Both the position numbers and the translations under genes were made by a program. The notes beneath the pieces are model-generated. The model was not told the DNA's origin, did not search any database, and saw only the letters and a list, made by a program, of their open reading frames with translations. From Bin5 sp965200615 (GTDB lineage: Bacteria; Chloroflexota; Anaerolineae; Caldilineales; Caldilineaceae), in contig OZ241377.1 of the NCBI GenBank assembly GCA_965200615.1, positions 4,898,001 through 4,962,000 of the forward strand: DNA of 64,000 nt, given 5' to 3'. This document shows positions 54,724 through 63,681 of the stretch, in pieces; the first letter of the stretch is position 1, and each line of letters starts with the position of its first letter.

Positions 54724-55529
54724 TGGGTCTCTCTGCAATTCATGAACGCGTTTCCTGGTGCTTCGAAATGAATAAGGCGCAACAGGCCCGGCTGGCGATG
54801 CGCAGGGGGGAATGGACCGGTCCGACCGTATTCAGGGTTCCCGGCTATGTTCAGTGCAACCTGGTCGTCCTGCCGGAGTCGGAGGCATACGACTTTCTGC
54901 TCTACTGCCAAAGAAACCCAAAAGCGTGCCCCCTGGTTGAAGTAACGGACAGCGGCGTGCCCGAGCCGCGTCTGTGCGCGCCGGGATCTGATCTGCGTAT
55001 CGATCTCCCGCGTTATGCTGTCTTCCGGAACGGTGTCCGCGAAGAGGACGTAAGTGAGATCCGGGCACTGTGGAGAGAGGACAGTGTAGGCTTCCTGATT
55101 GGCTCAAGCCTGACGTTTGACGACGCCTTGGAAAGGGCCGGCGTCCCGAAGTCGGAGGAGGTGTGGGTACTGAACACGGATCTGCCCACTGTACCCGCCG
55201 GCAGATACACGGGCTCGCTGGTCGTAACGATGCGGTGGATGACGCCGGGCCAGGCGATCATCGCCACACAGTTGACGAGTCGCTATCCCTTCAATCACGG
55301 CGCGCCCATACATGTTGGCGACCCGGCAGACATCGGGGCGGATCTGGCATCCCCGCTTGTCGGCGCCCCGGTGGAGGTCATTCCCAAGGGCGTCATGCCG
55401 GTCTTCTGGGCCTGCGGCGTGACGCCGCAGCAGACGGCGCTGCTGGCGAAACCTGAACTGATGATCACGCATGCGCCGGGGCACGGCTTTGTAACGGACC
55501 TCAGGGCAGATCGGTTCTGCCTGCCATAG
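54723..55529 (+). CDS. DUF1445 family protein (putative hydro-lyase, D-glutamate cyclase-like)
   Basis: 268 residues from ATG 54723 (TAATG overlap with the permease); ATG 54768 is an equally good start by family alignment (MNKAQQARLAMRRGEWTGPT). GYVQCNLVVLPESEAYDFLL, YCQRNPKACPLVEVTDSG and CGVTPQQTALLAKPELMITH are typical. The family includes YcsI-like hydro-lyases and the D-glutamate cyclase domain. Here it is inside a sugar uptake operon, so dehydration of a sugar-derived acid is plausible. Confidence 0.88.
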   Translation: MGLSAIHERVSWCFEMNKAQQARLAMRRGEWTGPTVFRVPGYVQCNLVVLPESEAYDFLLYCQRNPKACPLVEVTDSGVPEPRLCAPGSDLRIDLPRYAVFRNGVREEDVSEIRALWREDSVGFLIGSSLTFDDALERAGVPKSEEVWVLNTDLPTVPAGRYTGSLVVTMRWMTPGQAIIATQLTSRYPFNHGAPIHVGDPADIGADLASPLVGAPVEVIPKGVMPVFWACGVTPQQTALLAKPELMITHAPGHGFVTDLRADRFCLP

Positions 55530-55544
55530 ACAAAGGAACTCCCA

Positions 55545-56627
55545 ATGACTGCAATCGAATCGGCTATCCAGGAACCGGCTCTCTCCGAAAATGGCGCGCA
55601 GGACCCCGGCAGGACAGTCGGGGAGCCGCTTGGTCAGAAGACAAATTCGATCCGCTGGCTTCAGAAGAAGGTAATGCGGAAAGCCCGGGAGCTGCCCACC
55701 GACTTTCACAGTCTGGCGGATTGGGAGCAGTTTCGAGACCGGGTCAGAACCGTTTTGCCTGCGACGATAGGCATTCCTGAGTTTCCACCTTTGCGCGATA
55801 GTCTGGTCCGAGCCCGTATCCAGGTCGGGCCGGACGCAGTATGTGAGCGCGTCGACGTCTATGTCGACGAGGACTACGCTATTCCTGCGTTCGTCTTTTC
55901 GCCTCTCCGACCAACCGGGACGCAGATGCCGGGACTCGTGTGGAACCCCGGATGGCCGGAGGACAAGTGGAAACCGGCCTACCAGGCCTTCGCAGTTCGG
56001 ATGGCGGAGCAGGGGTTTGTCGTTTTGGCGCTGGACCACGCCCCTTTCGGGGAAACGTCGCCGATGAAGGACAAGGCGGACATGGGAATGTCGCTGTTGA
56101 TGGGGATGGGCGATGTCCTGGGGGTGAGCCAGCTGGGCCTGCGCGCGGCAGAGACGGCGCGGGCCGGCGAGTACCTGCGGGCACGGTACGACGTCGACGA
56201 GAATCGGGTGGCTATCTCCGGCCTTTGCCAAGGGGGCATGGATACTTGGCTGGTCGCGGCGCTGGACGAACGCTTTTGCGCCGCGGCGCCACTGTGCGCT
56301 GCCACTACCTTCGAGATTCATATGGTCGAAATGGCATCATATTTCGCCAACGCGGACCCTTCCCCCTTTCCTTTCGGAATCCTGAACGTGTGCGACATTC
56401 AACATCTTCACGCGGCTATCGCACCGCGTCCATTGCTGGTCCGGGCCAACCTGGGCGACCAGTGGTGGCCTGTAAGCGGGTTTGGCGAGGTGGAAAGATT
56501 GACCCGGCAGGTGTACCGGCTCTACGAGGCGGAAGAGCGGGTGGACTTTCGGGCCGACGTGCATGAGCACAACCTTACTGGCCCATTCGCCGATGCCCTC
56601 GAAAGGTTTCTGCTGCAATACGTATAG
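55545..56627 (+). CDS. Alpha/beta hydrolase with Cys-type nucleophile elbow
   Basis: 360 residues. PGLVWNPGWPEDKW and FVVLALDHAPFGE set the oxyanion region; the nucleophile elbow reads ISGLCQGGMDTW (about residues 224-235), a G-x-C-x-G-G as in dienelactone hydrolase rather than the usual G-x-S-x-G. The catalytic Asp is likely in NLGDQWWPV (about 306) and the His in VHEHNLTGPF (about 344). CAAAGGAACTCCCA precedes ATG. It could cleave an ester or lactone, matching the neighbouring hydro-lyase and enolase-superfamily genes. No signal peptide. Confidence 0.85.
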   Translation: MTAIESAIQEPALSENGAQDPGRTVGEPLGQKTNSIRWLQKKVMRKARELPTDFHSLADWEQFRDRVRTVLPATIGIPEFPPLRDSLVRARIQVGPDAVCERVDVYVDEDYAIPAFVFSPLRPTGTQMPGLVWNPGWPEDKWKPAYQAFAVRMAEQGFVVLALDHAPFGETSPMKDKADMGMSLLMGMGDVLGVSQLGLRAAETARAGEYLRARYDVDENRVAISGLCQGGMDTWLVAALDERFCAAAPLCAATTFEIHMVEMASYFANADPSPFPFGILNVCDIQHLHAAIAPRPLLVRANLGDQWWPVSGFGEVERLTRQVYRLYEAEERVDFRADVHEHNLTGPFADALERFLLQYV

Positions 56628-56652
56628 AAGACGCCAATCCAAGGTATTCGAG

Positions 56653-57810
56653 ATGAGAATCAGTTCGATCAAGACTTTCCTGGTGGACTCGGGGTCGGCG
56701 AAGCACTGGCTGTTCGTAAAGGTTGAGACGGATGCAGGGACACACGGCTGGGGGGAAGCCTACACGCAGCTTGACCGCGACCGGGTTATCAAGCGTCAGA
56801 TGGATGAACTGTCCCGCTACCTGATCGGGCGCTCTCCGTTCGATATCAAGCAGTTTCTCTTTTCCGCCTACTCGGACTTTGCCGGCAAGAGAGGGAGCTT
56901 GGAGCTTTTCTGCGCCGTCAGCGGACTTGAGCAGGCACTGTGGGACATTGTCGGCAAGGCCGCGGGCCAGCCTGTCTACAATTTGCTGGGAGGACGAACC
57001 CGGAGGCGGCTGCGGGTCTACGCGAACGGCTGGGGCGGGGCGGAGGACCCGGAACTGCTGGCGGAGAGGGCCAGGGCCGTGGTTGCGCGAGGATTCACGG
57101 CTCTGAAGTTTGATCCTTTCCCCGGCCGCTGGCGGGCCTTTATCGACAGAAGGCAGGAGGAAGAGGCGGTCGAGAGGGTACGCGCGGTGCGCGAGGCCGT
57201 CGGGCCGGACGTTGACATACTGGTCGAGGTTCATCGCAGGCTGGCGCCGGCGCACGCAGTACGGGCGGCCCGGGCGATGGAGCCTTATGCGCCGTTCTGG
57301 TTCGAGGAGCCGGTCTCGGCCCGCGACCTGGACGCGCTTTCAGAGGTGCGTCACGCCATCGATTTGCCGGTCGTAACGGGTGAGGAACTCTATACAAAGA
57401 ACGAGTTCAGAGAGGTCTTTGAAAGGCGGGCCGCGGACATTCTCAACCCGGACGTTTGCAACTGCGGCGGCATCCTTGAGCTTCGGGAGATCGGCGCGAT
57501 GGCGGAGGCCTATCACGTGGCGATGGCGCCGCACAACTACAACAGCACGACCGTCGGCCTGGCCGCCACTCTGCACGCGTCGGCGGGCATGCCGAACTTC
57601 CTCATAACGGAGTATTTCGTCAACTTTGAGGAGGTGGGAAGGGAGATTGCGCGCCAGCCTTTCGAAGTAGAAAACAGTTTCATAACACTTCCCGAAACGC
57701 CCGGCCTGGGAATCGACCTGGACGAGCAGGCGTTGGAGGCGCGACCGTTTCGGCCGCGGCCCCTTCGGGACCTGCCGCTGGACTCCGGTGCCGGTAGCGC
57801 TACGGGCTGA
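56653..57810 (+). CDS. Mandelate racemase/muconate lactonizing enzyme (sugar acid dehydratase-like)
   Basis: Enolase superfamily, 385 residues from ATG 56653. Barrel residues: ALKFDPFPGRW (Lys, about 152), ILVEVHRRLAPAHAV (Glu and His, about 195), WFEEPVSARD (about 218), VTGEELYTKNEF (about 243) and MAPHNYNST (His, about 295). The pattern resembles galactonate/arabinonate-type sugar acid dehydratases. It would follow a sugar dehydrogenase and lactonase in an oxidative route. Last gene of the ABC operon on this strand. Confidence 0.92.
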   Translation: MRISSIKTFLVDSGSAKHWLFVKVETDAGTHGWGEAYTQLDRDRVIKRQMDELSRYLIGRSPFDIKQFLFSAYSDFAGKRGSLELFCAVSGLEQALWDIVGKAAGQPVYNLLGGRTRRRLRVYANGWGGAEDPELLAERARAVVARGFTALKFDPFPGRWRAFIDRRQEEEAVERVRAVREAVGPDVDILVEVHRRLAPAHAVRAARAMEPYAPFWFEEPVSARDLDALSEVRHAIDLPVVTGEELYTKNEFREVFERRAADILNPDVCNCGGILELREIGAMAEAYHVAMAPHNYNSTTVGLAATLHASAGMPNFLITEYFVNFEEVGREIARQPFEVENSFITLPETPGLGIDLDEQALEARPFRPRPLRDLPLDSGAGSATG

Positions 57811-57811
57811 C

Positions 57812-58375
57812 TCACTGCTGTCTGGGAGAAAAACGGGGCAGCCACTTATTTGTCAGGATTTCAAATTTCCTCCGGTACTCTACCGGGTCCTGTTTGATAC
57901 TTTCTACAGCATAGCGGACCATTATCTCCTCGAAGTATCCTGTCAGGACTGCAAGTTCGATCCGCCCGCTTCGCAGTAGCGAAAGCACATCATCAAAGTC
58001 ACTCTCCGTGCCCCGCTCGATTTTGCTGAGAGCGGCGCTGTAGAGATCAAAGTGGAAGACCTCCAGCTGTCCGTAGCGGCCTATGAAGGGGCTTCGTTCA
58101 CGGTAGCCCGACGGGAGTGGGATGAAATCCGCGGGGGAGGCCTCTTCGATATTCAGAGCGAGCCGTTCTTTGAGTTCGCGCACTGCTTCCACAAACGCGC
58201 TGTGATCCCGGTCGTCAACTTCGAAGCTGATGTCGATATCAATTGTTTGCGGCCGATATCCTTCATAGACCATCGTGGTTCCGCCTACCAGGTAAAGTCG
58301 ACCGGGTTTTGTGAAGCGCCGCCCCAGGCTTTGGAGGAAACGTTCGATGGCCTGGCGGTCACACCGTTGGCGCAT
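57812..58375 (-). CDS. Nucleotidyltransferase-fold protein (DUF6036/AbiEii-like)
   Basis: 187 residues. LYLVGGTTMVYEGYRPQTID with DIDISFE following (about residues 28-52) is the GG-x-D-x-D motif of the nucleotidyltransferase superfamily seen in AbiEii-type toxins and DUF6036 proteins. It overlaps its upstream partner gene by 17 bases (58359-58375), so the two are made together. Transferase activity onto RNA or protein is possible but unproved. It is convergent with the enolase-superfamily gene, the two stop codons lying one base apart. Confidence 0.85.
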   Translation of the reverse strand: MRQRCDRQAIERFLQSLGRRFTKPGRLYLVGGTTMVYEGYRPQTIDIDISFEVDDRDHSAFVEAVRELKERLALNIEEASPADFIPLPSGYRERSPFIGRYGQLEVFHFDLYSAALSKIERGTESDFDDVLSLLRSGRIELAVLTGYFEEIMVRYAVESIKQDPVEYRRKFEILTNKWLPRFSPRQQ

Positions 58376-58916
58376 GGGATTGGTTCGCTTTCTCCAACTT
58401 CAGCTGCCCAAAGAACAGCTCGACTGTGATGTTAAGTGCCTGCAGGCGGTCAAAAGGGTACTCTGAACGCGCTTGCCACGCATCAGCCAGCTCATATAGT
58501 CCCGTTTTGCCAAACTGTTCGGCAGGCGGCGGCAACCCCATTTGGCGAGAAAACAGGTCGGGCAACAGAGTCACCTCGTCCAGGTAGATGCTCAGACGAG
58601 ATCGCCAGTTTCGCTGCATGTATACGGCGGCCATGTACAAAGTCTGCAACTCCAGCGACACGGTATCGTCAAGGCGAGCAGCCAGCGCAGGGACAGACGC
58701 CGAGATTTCAGGGTGCCGCAGGAGGAGCGGTACAATCGCAAGCCGCAACCTTGAATCGTCCTGGCGCAGCAGCGCGCACAGGAGACGCTCATGCGTTTCA
58801 AATACCTCGCGTGCGACTGCGTCGCTGGGCGCAAGATAGGCGATACCCCGATCGCGCAGGGCCGCGACCAGAGATTCTCTGGAGTAGCTCACTTCCGCCC
58901 GTCGATGTTCGTCCAA
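58359..58916 (-). CDS. Partner protein of the nucleotidyltransferase module
   Basis: 185 residues, no recognised family. Mostly helical, with DDSRLRLAIVPLLLRHPEIS (about 53-72) and a C-terminal FFGQLKLEKANQSH. It has no visible HTH but is upstream of and overlaps the nucleotidyltransferase gene, the usual place for an antitoxin. A toxin-antitoxin role is inferred from architecture only. Confidence 0.65.
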   Translation of the reverse strand: MDEHRRAEVSYSRESLVAALRDRGIAYLAPSDAVAREVFETHERLLCALLRQDDSRLRLAIVPLLLRHPEISASVPALAARLDDTVSLELQTLYMAAVYMQRNWRSRLSIYLDEVTLLPDLFSRQMGLPPPAEQFGKTGLYELADAWQARSEYPFDRLQALNITVELFFGQLKLEKANQSHAPTV

Positions 58917-58952
58917 TTCTCATCCGGTTTCTGTTACGAAAGGAGCACGGCC

Positions 58953-60404
58953 TCAGGCAAACGGCTCTTCGACCCAGGGATACTTGTGGAGATCAACCCG
59001 TTTGAAGGGAATCTCGGTGTACCGCGGCGCGACCGCGCCGGGCGCGGCCATGTAGATGATCTGTGAAGCGATCGGCGCGAATCCGGCATAGAAATGTTGG
59101 GAGGACTTCACCACCAGGATACGCTTTTTCTTCACGTCGACGCCGAGGTTGGTGAAGACGTCCGGGCTCATGGGCTGTCCACGCTTGCTGCTGACGATGA
59201 TGTCGATGCCGTTGCAGTTCAGGCAGACGGAATCTCCGCAGGGGATGCGCATGGGATCGCCCTGTTGCGGCCATTCCTGGTACATGTCCTCGACGATGGC
59301 GCTCACTTTGACGGTCAGGTCGAGCGGGTCACCGGACATGGGGCCCATCTTTCCGCCCAGTCGTATGTCGAGCTTCGATCCGACGCCGCCTGACATGGCA
59401 ACCTGGACGGCGATCGGATCCCACATCGTCGCGACGCCGGCGTTGTCGATTCCTCGGTCCAACATGGCCTTGAGCATGAAGGTCGAGTCGCTGGGGGCGC
59501 CGCCGCCGGCGTTGTCGGCGCGGTCGGCGATAACGACCGGCCCGGTTGGGTCGGCCAGCGCCTGCTCCAGCGCTTCATCTATTGAGAAAGGCGTCTGGTC
59601 AAGTTCCCGGCGCATGCCGTGGAACCTGCCCCCGATCTCTTCAGCCACGCGTGCGGCCTGGTCCGGGTCGCCGTCTGTGATTGCCAGCGCCTGCGCGCCG
59701 CAGGTGGGGACGTCTCCCCATGGGAAACAGTGGACAAGCGAGATGGAAAGGAGGCCGTCCTTACCTTCCATGGCGAGCAGTTCGTCTACGAAGCTGCGCA
59801 GGGGTTCGTAGGGCGTAAGGTAGAGCCCGATCATGCGGCAGTCAAAGAGCGCCATTGTGGGATTGGTCTTGCCTTCGGCGGCATCGGCGACAATGTTGAA
59901 GAGGTCCGATGCGCGGGCGGCGACGTCGGTATGCGGATACTCCTTGTAGAGTACGATGGCGTCGGCGGTGTCGATCATGGCTTGGGTGACATCGCAGTGC
60001 AGGTCCAGCTCGACGCCGATCTTTACATCAGGCCCGACGATCTGGCGAACGCGGTCGATGATGTCGGTTTCGCAGTCGTCGTATCCCTCTGCGACCATGG
60101 CGCCATGCAGGCCCAGCAGTACGATATCGACGGGCATTGCGGCCCGCAGTCTCTCCAGCAGCTCATCGCGCAGGCTTTCGTAGGCGCTGCGTGTGGTAAG
60201 GCCGGCCGGTTGCGCGTTGGCGGACATACCGAAGACATAGTCCCATCCGCGTGCCTCGGTTTCGGCTTGGAACCGGTCGAATGCGGGCTTGACGCCTTTC
60301 TCGACGTCATCTTCGGGCCGGATGATGGTGTAGTCGCGCATCCCTGTCGGCATAGGGGAAAAGGTGTTTGTTTCGGTTGAGACTCCACCTGCGAATACTT
60401 TCAT
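58953..60404 (-). CDS. M81 family metallopeptidase (MlrC-like)
   Basis: 483 residues from ATG 60404 with AAAGG upstream. KVFAGGVSTETNTFSPMPTG, VLLGLHGAMVAEGYDDCETD, GVELDLHCDVT and YKEYPHTDVAARA carry the conserved acidic and histidine metal-binding residues of M81 (DUF1485). MlrC degrades linearised microcystin; here the function is unknown. It is read leftward, and a Gfo/Idh gene diverges from it. Confidence 0.9.
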   Translation of the reverse strand: MKVFAGGVSTETNTFSPMPTGMRDYTIIRPEDDVEKGVKPAFDRFQAETEARGWDYVFGMSANAQPAGLTTRSAYESLRDELLERLRAAMPVDIVLLGLHGAMVAEGYDDCETDIIDRVRQIVGPDVKIGVELDLHCDVTQAMIDTADAIVLYKEYPHTDVAARASDLFNIVADAAEGKTNPTMALFDCRMIGLYLTPYEPLRSFVDELLAMEGKDGLLSISLVHCFPWGDVPTCGAQALAITDGDPDQAARVAEEIGGRFHGMRRELDQTPFSIDEALEQALADPTGPVVIADRADNAGGGAPSDSTFMLKAMLDRGIDNAGVATMWDPIAVQVAMSGGVGSKLDIRLGGKMGPMSGDPLDLTVKVSAIVEDMYQEWPQQGDPMRIPCGDSVCLNCNGIDIIVSSKRGQPMSPDVFTNLGVDVKKKRILVVKSSQHFYAGFAPIASQIIYMAAPGAVAPRYTEIPFKRVDLHKYPWVEEPFA

Positions 60405-60619
60405 TGCGTCAACCTTTCTTTGGGGCGATAATACGGACAGCCTGACTGCCTGGTTTGCGAGCCGAAGGCAAAAGACTGCCGGCTCGTCAGTTGAAGGGAA
60501 TGTTAGCACATCTGGCCGTCACTGCGCACTTTCTACCCGCGCGCAGAAGCGTTTGCCGTTTGACGCCTGACCATCCAAAAGCATCTGTCTTTAGCGCCAC
60601 ATGAAAGGGACAGCAAATA
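60405..60619. promoter_or_regulatory. Divergent region of M81 and Gfo/Idh genes
   Basis: 215 bases between divergent starts. AAAGGGA (60604-60610) is the ribosome binding site of the rightward gene. No further features recognised. Confidence 0.3.
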
Positions 60620-61633
60620 ATGAACAATGGATCGCCGAGGAAATTTCGTGTTGCTCTGGTCGGGACTGGCGGGATCTCCCGCGGCCATGCAACTGCCTGC
60701 CAAAACCTGGAGAGGGCCGAGCTCACGGCCGTCTGCGACGTCTCGTCTCAGGCGATCGAACGATTTACACAGCAGTTTGCGGTACCCTACGTATACTCCT
60801 CCTTGGACGAAATGCTGGCGGCTGGGGAGTACGACATCGCAGTGATCTGCCTTTGGGGCGCATTGCATGCGGAAGCCGGAATCCAGCTGGCCTCTTCGGG
60901 CCGGGTCGGGGCGGTCCTGTGTGAGAAGCCGTTCACCCAGAGTGCAGAGGAGGCCAGGGCATTTGTGGCGGCCTGTCGCGAACATGAGGTCTTTGTGGCG
61001 GAGGCGTTCAAGTTTCGCCATCATCCCATGCACCTGAAGGCGGAAGAGATCGTACGCCGCGGCGGGATTGGCGAACTGCTCAACATTCGCAGCACGTTCT
61101 GCACCAACGTTCCCCACGCGAATCGACGGCCCGAGGGCAACTGGCGCTGGAACCGCGCCAAGGGCGGGGGCGCGATCTACGATCTGGCCTGTTACAACGT
61201 CCATCATGCACGCTTTATCTTTGAAGAGGAGCCGGAATCCGTCTTCGCGGTGCAGACAAAGGGAGTAGAGGTAGACGACGCGGCCTACATTACACTGGCC
61301 TTCTCCGGGGGACGGACTGCGCAGTTGTCGGTCGGGTTTGACAGTTGGGCTTCGCAGTACGTGGAGATCTGCGGTGACGCAGGCCTTTTGCGGATCGACA
61401 AGGCCTGGAATAACGAGAACCAGGACGTTGCGCTGGAGTACCATTCGGCGAACGGTGTGGAGACGATTCCGTTCCCGCCGACGCATCAGTTCACGCACCA
61501 GTTGGAGCATCTCTGCAGCTGTCTTGAGGACGGTGGGCCCCATCGGATCTCGCCGGAGAACAGTATCGCGCAGATGCGGGTTCTGGATGCGATTGCGGAG
61601 TCGATGCAGACGGGGGCGGTCGTGCGTTCGTGA
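60620..61633 (+). CDS. Gfo/Idh/MocA family oxidoreductase
   Basis: 337 residues. VALVGTGGISRGHATACQNL is the NAD-binding motif, VLCEKPFTQSAEEARAFV the EKP motif, and GGGAIYDLACYNVHHARF the catalytic His region (about 177-194). AAAGGGA site before ATG 60620. The PhyH gene 140 bases downstream probably belongs to the same unit. Confidence 0.92.
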   Translation: MNNGSPRKFRVALVGTGGISRGHATACQNLERAELTAVCDVSSQAIERFTQQFAVPYVYSSLDEMLAAGEYDIAVICLWGALHAEAGIQLASSGRVGAVLCEKPFTQSAEEARAFVAACREHEVFVAEAFKFRHHPMHLKAEEIVRRGGIGELLNIRSTFCTNVPHANRRPEGNWRWNRAKGGGAIYDLACYNVHHARFIFEEEPESVFAVQTKGVEVDDAAYITLAFSGGRTAQLSVGFDSWASQYVEICGDAGLLRIDKAWNNENQDVALEYHSANGVETIPFPPTHQFTHQLEHLCSCLEDGGPHRISPENSIAQMRVLDAIAESMQTGAVVRS

Positions 61634-61773
61634 TTTGTGATGGAAGTTGACAAAGCTTTGCCGCTTGGATAGGATCCGGTCTGGTCCCTGAAATAGAGAT
61701 ATCCCACTTTTCACTCTTGATCCGGCGGGAGGAAGGCTGGAAAGCCGTAACGAAGGCACAGGAGAAACCAACA

Positions 61774-62619
61774 ATGGCAGTCATTGACGCAATTCCGACA
61801 ATGGAGCGGGACCTCAGATATTTCCCCGCCACGACGAAAGAGCCCAGGAAGCTGACCCCGGAGCAGATTGACTACTTCAACGAGCACGGGTACGTGTTTC
61901 CGATTGACCTCTTCTCGGAGGAAGAGGCGGATGCCAACCGGGCCTATTTTGATAAGCTGTTGAAGATGGCGTCGGAAGCCGGGCTTGACAGTTATTCGGT
62001 CAATAGCTGGCATACGCACTGCGCGGGCCTCTATGATCTGGTCATGAACGATCGGATTCTCGATTATGTTGAAGATATCCTTGGGCCGAACATCGTTTGC
62101 ACGATGACGCACTACTTTTCCAAAATGCCCAGTGACGTCAAGTCGGTATACTGGCACCAGGACGCCTCGTTCTGGGCGCTGACGCCGAGCAAGGTCGTTA
62201 CGGCCTGGCTGGCAATCGATGACGTGGACGTGGAGAACGGCGCGATGAAGCTGTTCCCCGGCACGCATCTGCTGGGCCGCATTCCATTTGAGTGGGTAAC
62301 GGACGAGGAAGAGGGTGTGCTCAGCCAGCATGTCCACAACCCTTGGCGTTACGGGCGGCCGGTTTCGGTCGAGCTGAAGGCCGGTCAACTCTCGCTGCAT
62401 ACCGATATGATTCTGCACGGATCGCAGCCGAATCCGTCCAATCGGCGCCGCTGCGGTCTGACAATCCGCTATTTTCCGCCGGACGTTCGAGGACCGGAGC
62501 CGGAAAGGGGCACGGGGATCATTGCGCGCGGCGTTGACCCGGACGGGTACTGGCAGCCTATGCCGCGGCCGGAAGGGGAAGTCATCCCGCCCCATCTTCT
62601 TGAGGAGCGGGAATCCTAG
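61774..62619 (+). CDS. Phytanoyl-CoA dioxygenase family (PhyH) oxygenase
   Basis: 281 residues from ATG 61774 (ACAGGAG upstream). Iron motif YWHQDASFWALTPSK (HxD), distal His in DMILHGSQPNPSNRRRCGLT with the 2-oxoglutarate Arg after it. ENGAMKLFPGTHLLG is the family signature. Likely hydroxylates a small organic molecule; it follows the Gfo/Idh oxidoreductase. Confidence 0.92.
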   Translation: MAVIDAIPTMERDLRYFPATTKEPRKLTPEQIDYFNEHGYVFPIDLFSEEEADANRAYFDKLLKMASEAGLDSYSVNSWHTHCAGLYDLVMNDRILDYVEDILGPNIVCTMTHYFSKMPSDVKSVYWHQDASFWALTPSKVVTAWLAIDDVDVENGAMKLFPGTHLLGRIPFEWVTDEEEGVLSQHVHNPWRYGRPVSVELKAGQLSLHTDMILHGSQPNPSNRRRCGLTIRYFPPDVRGPEPERGTGIIARGVDPDGYWQPMPRPEGEVIPPHLLEERES

Positions 62620-62650
62620 AATTGCGGTGAGAAAGTTCTTCTGACCCGAA

Positions 62651-63444
62651 TCAGACTGCAACTGCTTCTTCGAACAGAGAGGGGAAGTGTCTGTAGGGAT
62701 CGCCTGGATCGCGAAAGAGGATCTGCTGGCGGGGCGTCAGTTCGGCATTTGGCGGCGGCTGGACGCGCCTGGCGGTCCAGGCCACGTGGGAAATGCAGTA
62801 CTTGTAGAGGAGCGCCCTTCGCTCGTGCTGTGCCTCCCAGGCGGCGGTACCGTGCGTCAGGGCCTCGGTGAACAAAATGGCGGAACCGGCCGGGGCTTCA
62901 GGAATGATGACGCTGACGACGCCTCGGGGGCTTCGTCGATCTGTTGAGGCAGCTTGTAGTTGCTCTTGTGGCTGCCGGGAATGCAGCAGAACCCGCCCTT
63001 GCCCGGGCCTGTATCGGTCAGGCACCAGGTCACCACGACAAAGCCATTGTAGATCTGATCATCGCGGAAAGGGACGTATTCGCCGGGGTTCGCTCCTGTG
63101 GTCGGGGAGGTGGCTCCGTAGTCGGCGTGGAGCCGTCCACGCGGCATTCCCTGTTCCATGTACATGCCGTAAATCCTGTCCAGGCGGAAGCAGTCACCCA
63201 AGCGGAGCCGCAGGATCGGCATTATCCGCTGGTGATCCAGAAGATCGACGAAGGGCTGGCCCCACGCGAGGAAGCCGGGGCCGTCCGGCGCGCTGCCGAA
63301 ACGTTGTGTCTGATCCGGAGCAGGCAGCTGCTGCGCATCCAGCAGGCGGTTCAGCTTTTCGACTTCAGAGGTCGTCAGCGCGTTTTCGATCACCAGGTAA
63401 CCTTGTACGTCAAACAGATACTGAAGCAGATGGAGATCGCTCAT
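62651..63444 (-). pseudogene. Phytanoyl-CoA dioxygenase family gene with a frameshift
   Basis: Two overlapping frames together give one PhyH protein of about 264 residues. The first, from ATG 63444, includes HxD in RGRLHADYG and GGFCCIPGSHKSNYKLPQQI. It fails at a run of five C on the coding strand (G at 62926-62930). Adding one C would join it to the second frame, VSVIIPEAPAGSAILFTEAL, followed by the distal His in THGTAAW. A one-base deletion or a sequencing error at the homopolymer is likely. The rest is intact, so the gene may be real and functional. Confidence 0.88.
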
Positions 63445-63556
63445 TTGTAACCCTCTGAAGTCAACTGGTTTCTCTGTTATACCGGCGTTCCCTGTCTGGC
63501 CAAGCTGTTCATATCTTACGTCATATTCCGGTCCGGCGCAACAGTTTCAGGAAAAG

Positions 63557-63605
63557 CCCGGACGGCGCAGCGTCCCTTGAAACCGGGCCCGCCGGGCCGT
63601 CCGGG
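63557..63605 (-). terminator. Probable terminator of the Ig-like surface protein gene
   Basis: CCCGGACGG (63557-63565) and CCGTCCGGG (63597-63605) pair, with a further GC-rich hairpin in the loop. On the minus strand the structure is followed by CTTTTCC, as in a Rho-independent terminator, about 77 bases after the stop codon. Confidence 0.55.
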
Positions 63606-63636
63606 TCTGATTCGGCGCTGCAGGAGGAGACAGCGC

Positions 63637-63672
63637 TACGGCATTGAACGCGAGTACGGCATTGAACGCGAG
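63637..63672. repeat. 18-bp tandem duplication
   Basis: TACGGCATTGAACGCGAG occurs at 63637-63654 and again, exactly, at 63655-63672. It lies just beyond the stop of the surface protein gene (minus strand). Only two units. Confidence 0.85.
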
Positions 63673-63681
63673 TCAGTCAGT

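Larger units (their letters stand above)
63445..63681. other. Intergenic region with hairpin and tandem repeat
   Basis: Between the PhyH gene and the 3' end of the surface-protein gene. Holds the inverted repeat 63557-63605 and an 18-bp tandem duplication 63637-63672. No gene recognised. Confidence 0.4.

Noticed and set aside
62868..63458. 196- and 168-codon plus-strand frames opposite the broken PhyH gene
   Set aside because: Shadows of the PhyH gene; the minus strand carries the conserved motifs.
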